From positions 5,242,501-5,306,500 of the forward strand of contig NZ_AP017295.1 in the NCBI RefSeq assembly GCF_001548375.1: 64,000 bases of DNA, read 5' to 3'. Shown here piece by piece: positions 10,184-19,499 of the stretch. A program made the position numbers and the translations under genes. How positions within the stretch are numbered: position 1 is the first letter of the stretch; each line of letters opens with the position of its first letter. The notes under the pieces were generated by a model. It saw only the letters and a program-made list of their open reading frames with translations, made no database searches and was not told the origin of the DNA. Source of the DNA: Nostoc sp. NIES-3756 (GTDB lineage: Bacteria; Cyanobacteriota; Cyanobacteriia; Cyanobacteriales; Nostocaceae).

Positions 10184-11272
10184 ATGAAAAAAAGAAATAG
10201 TTATCCATTAGTTTCTGTCATAATTCCTGCTTACAATGCTGAAAAATATATTTATGAAACTTTAAAATCAGTCATAAATCAAACCTATAAGAATTTAGAA
10301 ATTCTGGTTGTCAATGATGGTTCTCAAGATAGAACGAAGGAAATAGTTAAAGCGATCGCTCAACAAGATCATCGGATAAAATTGTTAGAGCAGGCAAATT
10401 CTGGAGTAGCTGCGGCACGTAACTTAGCTATCGCCAAATCTCAAGGAGAATTTATTGCCCCAATTGATGCTGATGATATTTGGTATCCTGAAAATTTAGA
10501 GAAACAGGTACAATGTTTTTTAAATTCAGATAATAATGTAGGACTGGTCTATTCATGGTCTATAGATATTGATGAGCAAGGCTTACCCACTGGGTGTATT
10601 CGAGCAGCAAATATTGAGGGAAACGTTTACAAAACCCTTATATGTCATAATTTTATTGGTAATGCTAGTGCTTCTCTGATTCGCCGTAGTTATCTTGAAA
10701 AAGTGGGTGGTTATAATTGTAAGCTAAAAGAGCAAAATGCCCAAGGCTGTGAAGACTGGGAACTTTATTTAAGAATTGCTGAACACTATCAATTTCGAGT
10801 TGTTCCTGAGTTTTTCATAGGCTATCGCAAGATTATTGACAGTATGTCTAGAGATTTTCGGCGCATGGCGAAATCTCATAGTTTAATGTTGCAGGAGGTA
10901 AAACAAAAGCATCCTGAAATTCCATCATTTTTATATAGATTGTCAAGCAGTAGCTTTTATATGTATTTGGCGCATCAAAGTCATCAATGCCATCAGTATA
11001 GAAATACAATATTGTGGTTAATACAAGCTTTAAGGAAAGACTGTATTACTCCAGTCTTTCGCTATGGTTTATATACATTGGCAATTAAAAGTATTTTAGG
11101 TAAACTTTCTAAAAGTTACATTTTTCTTAATAGGCGGGAAAAAATAATTAATAATCTTAATAAGAAAAACAATTTGAAAAATTCAGTACCAACACTATCG
11201 CAAGTGAGTTTAAAGTTCAAGCTTTTAGTAGGTAATGTGTTGCATATATCTCTTCAATTAATGTCTATATAG
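10184..11272 (+). CDS. family 2 glycosyltransferase
   Basis: This 362-residue cytosolic or membrane-associated GT-A enzyme is expected to move a nucleotide-activated sugar onto a growing lipid-linked glycan. The N-terminal nucleotide-binding strand is VSVIIPAYNA (residues 10-19). The metal-binding DADD lies near 95, and CEDWELYLRIAE near 190 carries the likely catalytic acidic pair. The C-terminal ~130 residues are outside the GT2 fold. I start at ATG 10184 rather than the in-frame TTG 9 bp upstream; neither has a convincing ribosome site. It is the first gene of the plus-strand operon 10184-16901. Confidence 0.88.
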   Translation: MKKRNSYPLVSVIIPAYNAEKYIYETLKSVINQTYKNLEILVVNDGSQDRTKEIVKAIAQQDHRIKLLEQANSGVAAARNLAIAKSQGEFIAPIDADDIWYPENLEKQVQCFLNSDNNVGLVYSWSIDIDEQGLPTGCIRAANIEGNVYKTLICHNFIGNASASLIRRSYLEKVGGYNCKLKEQNAQGCEDWELYLRIAEHYQFRVVPEFFIGYRKIIDSMSRDFRRMAKSHSLMLQEVKQKHPEIPSFLYRLSSSSFYMYLAHQSHQCHQYRNTILWLIQALRKDCITPVFRYGLYTLAIKSILGKLSKSYIFLNRREKIINNLNKKNNLKNSVPTLSQVSLKFKLLVGNVLHISLQLMSI

Positions 11273-11281
11273 AAAAATTTT

Positions 11282-13966
11282 ATGCTTTATCCAATCAAAG
11301 TTATAGATATAGAATTAAGCCATCCTTTAACTACCATCGAGAATTTAGATGGATACATGGGATTGCAAGCATTAGTGCGGTTGTATGGAGCGCCTATTGG
11401 TTATGTCAAAGCCCCAATTGCAAATGGTCGTTGCACTGCACAAACATTGAGTAAGCTGATACTAGAAAAGCATAGCTGGGCAATTATTCAACAATTATTA
11501 CGTAACGGGTTGGCAACATCACCAAAACCAGAAGGATTATGTTTGGAAGATTTGTTTGATGTTCCACCACCTGAATATGGGGGAGAGTTACCATTAGTTA
11601 CCGTAGCAGTTTGTACACGCGATCGCACCACTGATTTAGCCCTTTGTTTAGAAGCTATTAGTCATCTTGATTATCCGCATCTAGATATTCTGGTAATAGA
11701 TAATGCGCCTACCAGTGATACAACCAAAGAACTCGTACAAACAAAATATCCTCATGTTCGTTATGTGTGCGAACCACGCCCCGGATTAGACTGGGCGAGG
11801 AATCGTGCCATTATGGAAGCCAAAGGCGAAATTATTGCTTACACCGATGACGATGTAGTCGTTGATTCAGGATGGGTGAAGGCTTTAGCCCAAGTCTTTG
11901 CAGAAAACCCGGAAGTGATGGCTGTGACAGGCTTGGTTGTCCCTTATGAATTGGAAACCGAAGCTCAAGTTTTATTTGAGATGTACGGCGGCTTTGGTAG
12001 AGGATTTGAGCGTAAATGGTATCGAGTCCCTGAAGGTAAAAAAGTCCCTTGGCGGTTGTTAGGAACTGGACAATTTGGCACTGGGGCAAATATGGCTTAT
12101 CGTCGCCGTGTATTTGAGGAAATTGGTTATTTTTATCCCGCTTTAGATGTGGGAACAGTAACCAATGGTGGTGGTGACTTAGAAATGTTTTTCCGTATTA
12201 TTAAAGCATCTCACACATTAGTATACGAACCTAAAGCAATTGTTCGCCATCGTCATCGGCGAGATTATGCCAAACTAAAAAATCAAATTGCTAATAATGG
12301 CAGCCTATATTCCTACTTTTTTGCTGGAGCAATAACTTATCCTGATCAGCTTTTCTCATTCGTATGGTTAGCTGTATGGTGGATGTTCTATTGGAATATT
12401 CGTCGATTATTAATCTCTTTAATACATCCAATAAGATTTCCTCGAGAATTGATATTAGCTGAAATTTGGGGTGATTTTATTGGGTTAACCCGCTATCAAA
12501 AAGCTTGTAAAAATGCAGAGCAGATAGCACAAAAATACAATTTGCCAGTTCCACAGGTAAGACCATTATCTCAACCTATCGTCTCAAGAAAAATTTATAA
12601 AACTCAAAATGGTGTTGCTGTACGCCGAATTGATTTAAGTCAAGAATTACCTTCCTTAATCGACCTAGAAGACTATAACAAAGCACGCATATTCGTATGC
12701 TTTCAGTCTAAACTATTAGGCTATGTTGAAATAGAAAATCAACGTCGAAATATCAGTAGAAATCGTCTTATAGAAACAATTGTCACTAATTTAGCTACAG
12801 AGTTACTGGGTTTAGATAAGGCTATTAACAAAGATACTGCTTGGGCAAAAGCATCAATAGCTCTCAATCAACGTTATCTTGTTTCAGCAACTAATATTCA
12901 AGAAAGACTACCGCAAAATGTCTGTGTGTCAATTGTTCTGGGAACTTGCGATCGCCCAGATGATTTGCGAAAATGCTTACTTAGTTTGTCTCAACAACAA
13001 TCACCGCGCTTGTTTGAGATTATTGTTGTGGATAACCGACCTAATTCTGGCATAACCCCTTCGGTCGTAGCTGAGTTCCCTAATGTGATTTTGGTTAAAG
13101 AACCTCGCCAGGGAGCAGCTTACGCGCGTAATGCAGGAATAGTTGCTAGTCAAGGCGATATTATCATCACTACGGATGATGATACAGTAATACCGCCTGA
13201 CTGGTTGGAGAAACTGATTGCTCCTTTTGAGCGCCATGATGTGATGGCAGTGACAGGAAATGTCTTGCCATTAGAACTAGAAACTCCTTCTCAGCAACTT
13301 TTTGAGAAATATGGTGGATTAAGCAGAGGTTTTAAGCGATTCGAAGTTAATGGTGATTGGTTTGAAAGTTTTCGCTTACGTCCTGTACCAACGTGGATAC
13401 TAGGGGGAACGGCTAATTCGGCTTTTCGTGCCAGTATTTTTAGTGATCCTAATATCGGGTTGATGGATGAAGCTTTAGGACCAGGAATGCCTTCTGGAGT
13501 AGGTGAAGATAGCTATCTGTTCTATAAAATTCTTAAAGCTGGTCACACTATTATCTATGAACCAACAGCCTATGTTTGGCATAAGCATCGTCAGAGTTTG
13601 CCCTCTTTACGTCGCCAGATATACAACTACAGCAAGGGACATGTATCACATAATCTAACAACCTTTATAGAAGATAAAGACTGGCGGGGCATCTTGCAAT
13701 TATTAATAGGATTGCCTTTAGCACATATTTCTCGAATTTACTGGCGAATCAGAGGCTGGAGTGACTATCCTATTTCTTTGGTATTGCTGGAATTTGCAGG
13801 GAATTTAGCAGGACCTTGGTCTCTTTGGCAATCACATTTGCGTGTTAAGCGAGAAGGGTGCAGTAGCCCCTATATTCCTATTAGTCAAAGGTCTTTAACC
13901 ACAGAAAGAAGGTCAAATGCTATCGCATCAAACATTGAGCCAGAAACAGTGAAAATTAGCTATTAG
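11282..13966 (+). CDS. tandem double family 2 glycosyltransferase
   Basis: This 894-residue protein has two GT2 modules. Module 1: an 85-residue N-terminal domain (DGYMGLQALVRLYGAPIGYV), GT2 start LVTVAVCTRDR near 104, DDD near 188, EPKAIVRHRHRRDYA. Module 2: an equivalent small domain near 465 (ARIFVCFQSKLLGYVEI), GT2 start VSIVLGTCDRPDD near 548, DDD near 629, EPTAYVWHKHRQSLP. Matching blocks in the same order show an internal duplication. A hydrophobic stretch near 340-375 separates the halves. Two GT centres could add two successive sugars or build a repeating disaccharide. It lies 9 bp after the upstream GT2 and 8 bp before the Wzm permease. Confidence 0.9.
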   Translation: MLYPIKVIDIELSHPLTTIENLDGYMGLQALVRLYGAPIGYVKAPIANGRCTAQTLSKLILEKHSWAIIQQLLRNGLATSPKPEGLCLEDLFDVPPPEYGGELPLVTVAVCTRDRTTDLALCLEAISHLDYPHLDILVIDNAPTSDTTKELVQTKYPHVRYVCEPRPGLDWARNRAIMEAKGEIIAYTDDDVVVDSGWVKALAQVFAENPEVMAVTGLVVPYELETEAQVLFEMYGGFGRGFERKWYRVPEGKKVPWRLLGTGQFGTGANMAYRRRVFEEIGYFYPALDVGTVTNGGGDLEMFFRIIKASHTLVYEPKAIVRHRHRRDYAKLKNQIANNGSLYSYFFAGAITYPDQLFSFVWLAVWWMFYWNIRRLLISLIHPIRFPRELILAEIWGDFIGLTRYQKACKNAEQIAQKYNLPVPQVRPLSQPIVSRKIYKTQNGVAVRRIDLSQELPSLIDLEDYNKARIFVCFQSKLLGYVEIENQRRNISRNRLIETIVTNLATELLGLDKAINKDTAWAKASIALNQRYLVSATNIQERLPQNVCVSIVLGTCDRPDDLRKCLLSLSQQQSPRLFEIIVVDNRPNSGITPSVVAEFPNVILVKEPRQGAAYARNAGIVASQGDIIITTDDDTVIPPDWLEKLIAPFERHDVMAVTGNVLPLELETPSQQLFEKYGGLSRGFKRFEVNGDWFESFRLRPVPTWILGGTANSAFRASIFSDPNIGLMDEALGPGMPSGVGEDSYLFYKILKAGHTIIYEPTAYVWHKHRQSLPSLRRQIYNYSKGHVSHNLTTFIEDKDWRGILQLLIGLPLAHISRIYWRIRGWSDYPISLVLLEFAGNLAGPWSLWQSHLRVKREGCSSPYIPISQRSLTTERRSNAIASNIEPETVKISY

Positions 13967-13974
13967 CAACAATT

Positions 13975-14781
13975 ATGCCTTTTCTACAAAATCCTAAAGC
14001 TCAATCTTTGATAACTTCTCAGTGGCGACTTCCTTACCTTTACGATTTAGTGCGAGAGCTAGTTTCTCGTAACATGAAGCTACTATACAAGCGATCGCTC
14101 TTAGGAGTAGCTTGGACTCTTATTAATCCGTTATTGCAATTAGCAGTTTTCGCTTTTGTCTTTCAGAAAGTCATTCCTGTACAAACTCCCCACTACGCTT
14201 CTTTTGTATTCACAGGCTTACTCGTTTGGGCGTGGTTTCAAAACTCTTTGTTTGAAGCATCTGGTGTAATTATTGCTAATCGTCCACTTATTAGACAGCC
14301 AGGTTTTCCTAAGGCTATTCTACCCATCGTCATTACTACAACTGGTTTGATTCACTTTATATTAGCTTTGCCAGTCTTAATAGTATTTTTACTACTTGAT
14401 GGCATAGAGTTAAAACCAGTGATACTTTTTCTGCCAATACTACATTTAATTCAGTTTGCCTTTACGGTTAGCTTGTCTTATTTTCTAGCAGCAGTGAATG
14501 TCACTTTCAGGGATACACAACATACGTTAGGTGTTCTGCTACAACTGTTCTTCTATCTCACACCAATTTTTTACGATCATACTCAAGTGACAGGCATCCC
14601 TATTGCTTACTATCTCAATCCGATGGTACATATTGTTGGGGCTTATCGCGCTATTTTCATCAACGGAACTCAACCTGATTGGCTTCTGCTTATGTTGATC
14701 ACTTTAACTATTGGTGTTGCATTACCTATTGGTCTTCAGTTTTTTCGCCGCCAGAGCGATCGCTTTGTGGAGGAACTATAG
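13975..14781 (+). CDS. ABC-2 type polysaccharide exporter permease (Wzm-like), copy 1
   Basis: This is a 268-residue inner-membrane protein with about six hydrophobic spans and the family-typical opening VRELVSRNMKLLYKRSLLGVAWTLINPLL. The C-terminal block includes YYLNPMVHIVGAYRAI. Wzm/TagG-like permeases export completed, lipid-linked glycan chains. It is fused end to start with the next gene: its stop at 14779-14781 directly precedes the ATPase ATG, and GGAGG in its own last codons serves as the ribosome site of that ATPase. Confidence 0.92.
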   Translation: MPFLQNPKAQSLITSQWRLPYLYDLVRELVSRNMKLLYKRSLLGVAWTLINPLLQLAVFAFVFQKVIPVQTPHYASFVFTGLLVWAWFQNSLFEASGVIIANRPLIRQPGFPKAILPIVITTTGLIHFILALPVLIVFLLLDGIELKPVILFLPILHLIQFAFTVSLSYFLAAVNVTFRDTQHTLGVLLQLFFYLTPIFYDHTQVTGIPIAYYLNPMVHIVGAYRAIFINGTQPDWLLLMLITLTIGVALPIGLQFFRRQSDRFVEEL

Positions 14782-16041
14782 ATGCAGGATGCAATTATTG
14801 TACAAGGGTTGGGAAAACGTTATAACCGTTACCATGCAGACAAACCCATCACAATTATGGAAGCTGTGTTGAGGGGGTTTCGTCGCATACAGGCTGCTGA
14901 AAGATTTTGGGCTTTACGCCATGTAAGCTTTAACGTTGCTCCTGGTGAAATGTTGGGCATCATTGGTAAAAATGGTGCTGGTAAATCCACACTCTTGCAA
15001 CTTATTGGGGGTGTTGGAAGTCCAGATGAAGGCAAAATAAGAGTTAACGGGAGAATAGGAGCATTGCTAGACTTAGGTGCTGGCTTTTCTCCTGATTTAA
15101 CGGGTAGGGAAAACGTTTTTGTATCTGGGATTGTTGGAGGCTTAACTCGTAAACAAGTAGCATGTAGTTTTGAAGCGATCGTTGAGTTCGCGGAACTTCA
15201 TGATTTCATTGATAATCCTGTACGGACTTATAGTACAGGAATGCAAATGCGCCTTGCTTTTGCAATAGCTATACATACCAATCCTGAGGTTTTATTGGTA
15301 GATGAATTTCTCTCAGTTGGTGATATTTCTTTTCAATCCAAATGTTTACAACGCATTGCGGAGTTAAAAAAACAGGGTTGTGCCATTGTCTACATAACTC
15401 ATGATGCTCAACAAATTCAACAACTGTGCGATCGCGCCTTGTGGCTACAAGAGGGAAGGATTGTAGCTTATGGAGAGCCGGAAGTCATTGCAGGACAGTA
15501 TGTAGCTGAAATGAGATTAAAAACTCAGCAACTTACCCCTGCAAGACCACCACAGATGACAAAATCTGGTTTAGAGTTGCGAGTAAATGAAAATCGGTTT
15601 GGCTCTTTAGAAGCTGAAATTGTTGATGTCTGCTTGCTACCAGATGGAGAAATTAATAAGGGTGAGCCTTTAGAAGTAAAAATTGAGTACTTTACTACTC
15701 AAGTAGTTAAACATCCTATTTTTAATGTTTCTATTAGCCAAGAGGATGGGCAACCCTGTTTTGACACCAATACAGAAATGATGGGAATTGTTATTCCATA
15801 CATTCATGGCAAAGGAGAAATTAAACTCAAGATTGCTAGGTTGGATATAAGAGGTGGAAAATACTTCATTAATGTAGGGATATATCAACAAAATTGGGAT
15901 TATGCTTATGATTATCATTGGCATATTTATTCTTTACTTGTCCATTCTAAGATTTATGAAAAAAATATCTTTAATCCTCCTCTGGAATGGGAAATAAGTG
16001 GCATCACACTAACTAAATCTAATACTAATAGTTTATATTGA
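14782..16041 (+). CDS. polysaccharide exporter ATPase with C-terminal recognition domain (Wzt-like), copy 1
   Basis: This is a 419-residue ABC ATPase. Walker A GKNGAGKST lies near residue 60, the signature is YSTGMQMRLAFA, Walker B is VLLVDEFLSVGD near 172, and the H-loop is ITHDAQQ. About 170 residues follow the ATPase (from about 250). They have the beta-rich look of the Wzt C-terminal carbohydrate-binding domain, which in characterised systems reads the modified chain end before export. It has zero spacing to its permease, and a methyltransferase follows 137 bp later. It is clearly distinct from the second copy at 41071-42363. Confidence 0.92.
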   Translation: MQDAIIVQGLGKRYNRYHADKPITIMEAVLRGFRRIQAAERFWALRHVSFNVAPGEMLGIIGKNGAGKSTLLQLIGGVGSPDEGKIRVNGRIGALLDLGAGFSPDLTGRENVFVSGIVGGLTRKQVACSFEAIVEFAELHDFIDNPVRTYSTGMQMRLAFAIAIHTNPEVLLVDEFLSVGDISFQSKCLQRIAELKKQGCAIVYITHDAQQIQQLCDRALWLQEGRIVAYGEPEVIAGQYVAEMRLKTQQLTPARPPQMTKSGLELRVNENRFGSLEAEIVDVCLLPDGEINKGEPLEVKIEYFTTQVVKHPIFNVSISQEDGQPCFDTNTEMMGIVIPYIHGKGEIKLKIARLDIRGGKYFINVGIYQQNWDYAYDYHWHIYSLLVHSKIYEKNIFNPPLEWEISGITLTKSNTNSLY

Positions 16042-16178
16042 TTGTACTAATACATGAAAATAATAATGTCAAGCTAGTCAAAATTGAATTACTAAAAGTT
16101 CATTATTAGTTCTATTTAAAAAAATATTCTATTTCAAAGTTCATAAGTTAATTTGTTTTAATAATTGGAGTTTAAATA

Positions 16179-16901
16179 ATGATAAAATCATTTTTAAGAA
16201 AAATTTTTTCTTTTTTGAAAAATTATATTAACAACACTGAGAATCAAAAAATGGAAGATATTAACTCGACTTTAATGAAAGCTAAGGATGCTTGGTTTGA
16301 GGTAATGAAACCATATACAGATTCGTTTGGTATTATTAAACTCCCTCATCCAGCGCCCATGCTAACCGAGAATGAAGTTAGCAAATGTTCTCTATTAGCA
16401 AATAGAGAAGCAATCCTAAAAAAAATGAAAAAGGGTGGTTTTGTTGCTGAGGTTGGTGTACAGACAGGTCAATTTTCGCGTTCTATTCTTGATATTTGTT
16501 CACCTTCTAAACTTTATTTGATTGATATAGACCTCACAAGTTACTCAATAAAGGAAAAATTTCAGGCACAGATCGATGCAGAAATTGTCGAACTTCATGA
16601 AGGGGATTCATCATCATGGTTAGCAAGAATGCCAGATAGCTATTTTGATTTTATTTATATAGATGGTGATCACCGTTATGAAGGTGTGAAAAAAGACGTA
16701 CAAGCAGCAAAGTCAAAGGTTAAAGAAGATGGATTTTTAATCTTTAATGATTATACCTATTGGTCTCCATGCGAATGTATGGAGTATGGCGTTGTTCAGG
16801 CAGTCAATGAATTATGTCTAGAAGATAACTGGGGTATGGTTTATTTTGCATTAGGGTATTATATGTACTGTGATGTAGCTCTTCAGCGTCAGCAAGCTTA
16901 A
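16179..16901 (+). CDS. class I SAM-dependent methyltransferase (Methyltransf_24 type)
   Basis: This 240-residue protein has a short basic N-terminal helix and then a Rossmann-type methyltransferase domain. The SAM loop is FVAEVGVQTGQFSRSILD near residue 87. An acidic strand end is YLIDIDL, and IYIDGDHRYEGVKKDV lies near 158, typical of the Methyltransf_24 family found in glycan clusters. GGAG about 8 nt before the ATG supports the start. It is the last gene of the plus operon, directly behind Wzt. A role in sugar O-methylation or chain capping is inferred from position, not seen. Confidence 0.82.
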   Translation: MIKSFLRKIFSFLKNYINNTENQKMEDINSTLMKAKDAWFEVMKPYTDSFGIIKLPHPAPMLTENEVSKCSLLANREAILKKMKKGGFVAEVGVQTGQFSRSILDICSPSKLYLIDIDLTSYSIKEKFQAQIDAEIVELHEGDSSSWLARMPDSYFDFIYIDGDHRYEGVKKDVQAAKSKVKEDGFLIFNDYTYWSPCECMEYGVVQAVNELCLEDNWGMVYFALGYYMYCDVALQRQQA

Positions 16902-16915
16902 CCATAAAATTAGAA

Positions 16916-16959
16916 TTAACACCCTCCCATTAAGGTTAGTTATAACGGGAGAGTGTTAA
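16916..16959. terminator. bidirectional terminator between convergent genes
   Basis: TTAACACCCTCCC (16916-16928) and GGGAGAGTGTTAA (16947-16959) form a 13-bp stem with one mismatch around an 18-nt loop. It lies between the methyltransferase stop and the stop of the minus-strand beta-helix gene. A-rich sequence on both sides fits use in both directions. Confidence 0.75.
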
Positions 16960-16965
16960 AGACAT

Positions 16966-18753
16966 TTAAAATTCATGTGTGCCTATGTCGAAGCCTAAAC
17001 TTTTTGGTAGCCCAGAGCCATAAAAGTCTCGGTTTCCTGGATCAATTCCAAAAAGTGTTTTTAAGTCTAATCCATTATCAATTAGGGGTGAGTCTGCTCT
17101 AAGTTTATAAGCATCGAGAGTATTGAGTAGGTCTGCATTATTAAGAATTTGTCCGCCACCAGGATTGATTAACATAGGATCTAAACTCACCCCTACATTT
17201 TGTGTTCCGAGGCGTTCTTGATTAGTTCCTGTTCTCCAACTATCAAGGCTAGAGTAAGTTGTACTACCCCAACGGATTCTAAAAGTACTGCCAGTAGAAT
17301 AATATACGTTACCTTGAAAAGCTAATCCTGTGGAACCACTAGCTACATCAAGTAGTTTCACACCATCTTTTGTTTGCAGAATATTGTTCCGAAACCTGAC
17401 GTTAGTAACAGGATTGTGGATATAGATAGCAGAAGGGATGCTGGTTGTACCACCTTGAACAAAAACAGTGTTGTTATAAATTTCGGCATTGCGGACATAT
17501 CCGTATATATGAATCCCTCCATAATTTAGCTTTCTGCCGTCATTTTGGCTAATGTTATATCTAATGATATTGCCCGTATGATTTGAGTTATTTGGGCCTT
17601 GACACAATAAAAATCCAGCACCATCATTGTTGTGCGAGTAATTATATTGCATGATTGAATTAGACACATTCTGATCTAAGTCAAAGCCATCCCCATCAGC
17701 TGTTCCACCTGTACGATTTCTATATGACTCGTTATACTGAATGATGATTTTTGTAGAATCGTAAGCCCAAATACCAACTGGGCCATTGGCTGCATTGTTC
17801 AATGCACCATTATCATAAGCTACCGAGCGTTCAATTACTCCTGTATTAACACCCCCCAAAACAATTCCACTTCCTGTAGGAGTAGGATCTCCAGGAATAC
17901 CTGGATTACTAAAAGCTCTTACATAAGCCACGTACACATTTTCGTTGACGTTGGGTAGTTGAGCATAAGTTACCAACCCACCTTTGCCATTGCGGTGAGT
18001 AGCAACATTAGTCACCCTTACATTACGATATCCGCTCTGTTGATTCCATCCACCAATGCCGATCCCGTAATTTCTAAAACCTTGGACTTCGACGCTATCA
18101 ATTGTGATTCCATCAAGTTTGATATTCCCTGCTAAATCATTATAGAAGGCGATACCATCGCCTGTATTTGTGCCAGCGCCGGAACCAGCAACATTGAGAT
18201 TAGAGATGTTATAACCCGCAGTGTTGTATACCATAATTCCTTTGCCTGTGCCTGCATTAATAGTGGCACGGCCAGTGCCGTAGGAACTAATGATTATGGG
18301 ATTTGAAGCTGAACCTTTATCATTGGCATTAAAAGAAAGATTGCCGCTAAAGGTAGTCCCTCCTTGAAATAAAATGCGATCGCCTGGCTTAAATATGACA
18401 TTGTTTATCTTACCTATAGTACGCCATGCGCTGTTTGTAGATGTACCAGAGTTTCTGTCATTTCCTGTTGCACTGATATAGTAAGTAGTTCCAGTAACGG
18501 TTGTTTGTGCTAATTTCTGTCCAGAAACAGAAAAGCGTTGGTTTTGCCCAAGATTCTGTCTTGCTGTGGCTAAACCTGCATTTAATGAATTTTTAATTAA
18601 AGCTTGACTAAGTATCCCATTATGCGTCGCATCGCTACTCTTGTGTTGAAAAGCTACGAGAGTAGTTGTGTTCGGCTGTTTTGCAACTAGATTTTGTTCG
18701 CTTAATGAAGGGTGGAGTAAATGAGCAGCAATATATCCCAATGTACTGAACAT
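16966..18753 (-). CDS. right-handed parallel beta-helix protein
   Basis: This is a 595-residue protein. Residues about 88-125 show the entry motif of secreted beta-helix proteins (TTYYISATGNDRNSGTS, AWRTIGKIN, FKPGDRILFQGG). Several hundred residues of short Asn/Gly-rich beta-helix coils follow (repeated NxxY/N-ladder patterns such as IIQYNESYRNRTGG and IMQYNYSHNNDGAG). The fold is shared by pectate lyases, alginate lyases and epimerases, and carbohydrate-binding surface proteins. The first 85 residues lack a clear signal peptide, and no in-frame ATG lies upstream before a stop. A polysaccharide lyase or epimerase acting on the locus product is plausible. No catalytic residues could be assigned. 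Confidence 0.75.
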   Translation of the reverse strand: MFSTLGYIAAHLLHPSLSEQNLVAKQPNTTTLVAFQHKSSDATHNGILSQALIKNSLNAGLATARQNLGQNQRFSVSGQKLAQTTVTGTTYYISATGNDRNSGTSTNSAWRTIGKINNVIFKPGDRILFQGGTTFSGNLSFNANDKGSASNPIIISSYGTGRATINAGTGKGIMVYNTAGYNISNLNVAGSGAGTNTGDGIAFYNDLAGNIKLDGITIDSVEVQGFRNYGIGIGGWNQQSGYRNVRVTNVATHRNGKGGLVTYAQLPNVNENVYVAYVRAFSNPGIPGDPTPTGSGIVLGGVNTGVIERSVAYDNGALNNAANGPVGIWAYDSTKIIIQYNESYRNRTGGTADGDGFDLDQNVSNSIMQYNYSHNNDGAGFLLCQGPNNSNHTGNIIRYNISQNDGRKLNYGGIHIYGYVRNAEIYNNTVFVQGGTTSIPSAIYIHNPVTNVRFRNNILQTKDGVKLLDVASGSTGLAFQGNVYYSTGSTFRIRWGSTTYSSLDSWRTGTNQERLGTQNVGVSLDPMLINPGGGQILNNADLLNTLDAYKLRADSPLIDNGLDLKTLFGIDPGNRDFYGSGLPKSLGFDIGTHEF

Positions 18754-19052
18754 AAAGTTTACTTTAAGGGAGACACTGCCTCATTATAAGCTAAGTTGTT
18801 AAAGTTACAACAAATTCAGTGTATGCGTAAATTAAAAAACATTTTTTATACAGAAAATAAGATTTATAAAGTTAAAATTTGAATAAATCAAGCAAATAAC
18901 AGCTTAAAAGCTTATTTTTAGAGCGCATTCATAATAAATATCAAAAATACTTAATTAAATGCTATTAATCTATCTAATCTCATACAATTAGCTATTTTAA
19001 TAAAACATAAAGTTTATCAGTGTTTTTACGATAAAACTTGCTCATAATGTGA

Positions 19053-19304
19053 CCAGAAGCTGAAACATTAAAAGCACTTCAGTCGCAAACCCATACACAT
19101 TGGGAAGCAATAGAAGTTAAAAATAGCTCTACTGATGAAAAGGAAGATATCGCTCGCCAGTTTGCCGGATAAGATAGCTTTATTCGCATAGTTAGTCAGC
19201 CAAATCAAGAAGTATGTGCTGTCCGAAATGCAGGTATTGGTCTAACTAATTTTGGCTTGTTGCTATTTCTGGATGGTGTTGCAATACGTCCAAGACCTAG
19301 CTAG
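19053..19304 (+). pseudogene. decayed family 2 glycosyltransferase fragment
   Basis: Reading this frame gives TLKALQSQTHTHWEAIEV, then NSSTDEKEDIARQFAG, a stop, then FIRIVSQPNQEVCAVRNAG and LLLFLDGV, then a second stop. Those blocks are in the order and spacing of a GT2 N-terminal domain: SL..QTY..WE.IVV, STD, IRIV.QPN.G, ARN.G, LLFLDAD. The start, first strand and C-terminal half are missing. The in-frame stop and the degraded DxD (DGV) show it is inactive. Confidence 0.8.
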
Positions 19305-19361
19305 ATAACCGAGTTGATAACTGTAGGTAAAACGCAAGCGGTTAAGCTAGAGCTAACTGAT

Positions 19362-19499
19362 ATATCTACTAGTAGTCAGCCAAAAAAATTATGACAAGGC
19401 AAGACCCGGAAAAGGGGAGGGGTTTTATACGTTTTTTACCTTTTCCCTTTCCCTGACCTATATTTGTCAATATTTGCGTGGTAAACTACTAGTTGATAT
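19362..19499. mobile_element. MITE-like inverted-repeat element
   Basis: The ends are inverted copies. ATATCTACTAGTAGT (19362-19376) pairs with ACTACTAGTTGATAT (19485-19499) with one mismatch, and weaker complementarity continues about 15 bp inward to TGACAA/TTGTCA. The 138-bp unit has no open frame and lies in decayed DNA. Non-autonomous insertion is the likely origin. Target-site duplication is not clear. Confidence 0.55.
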
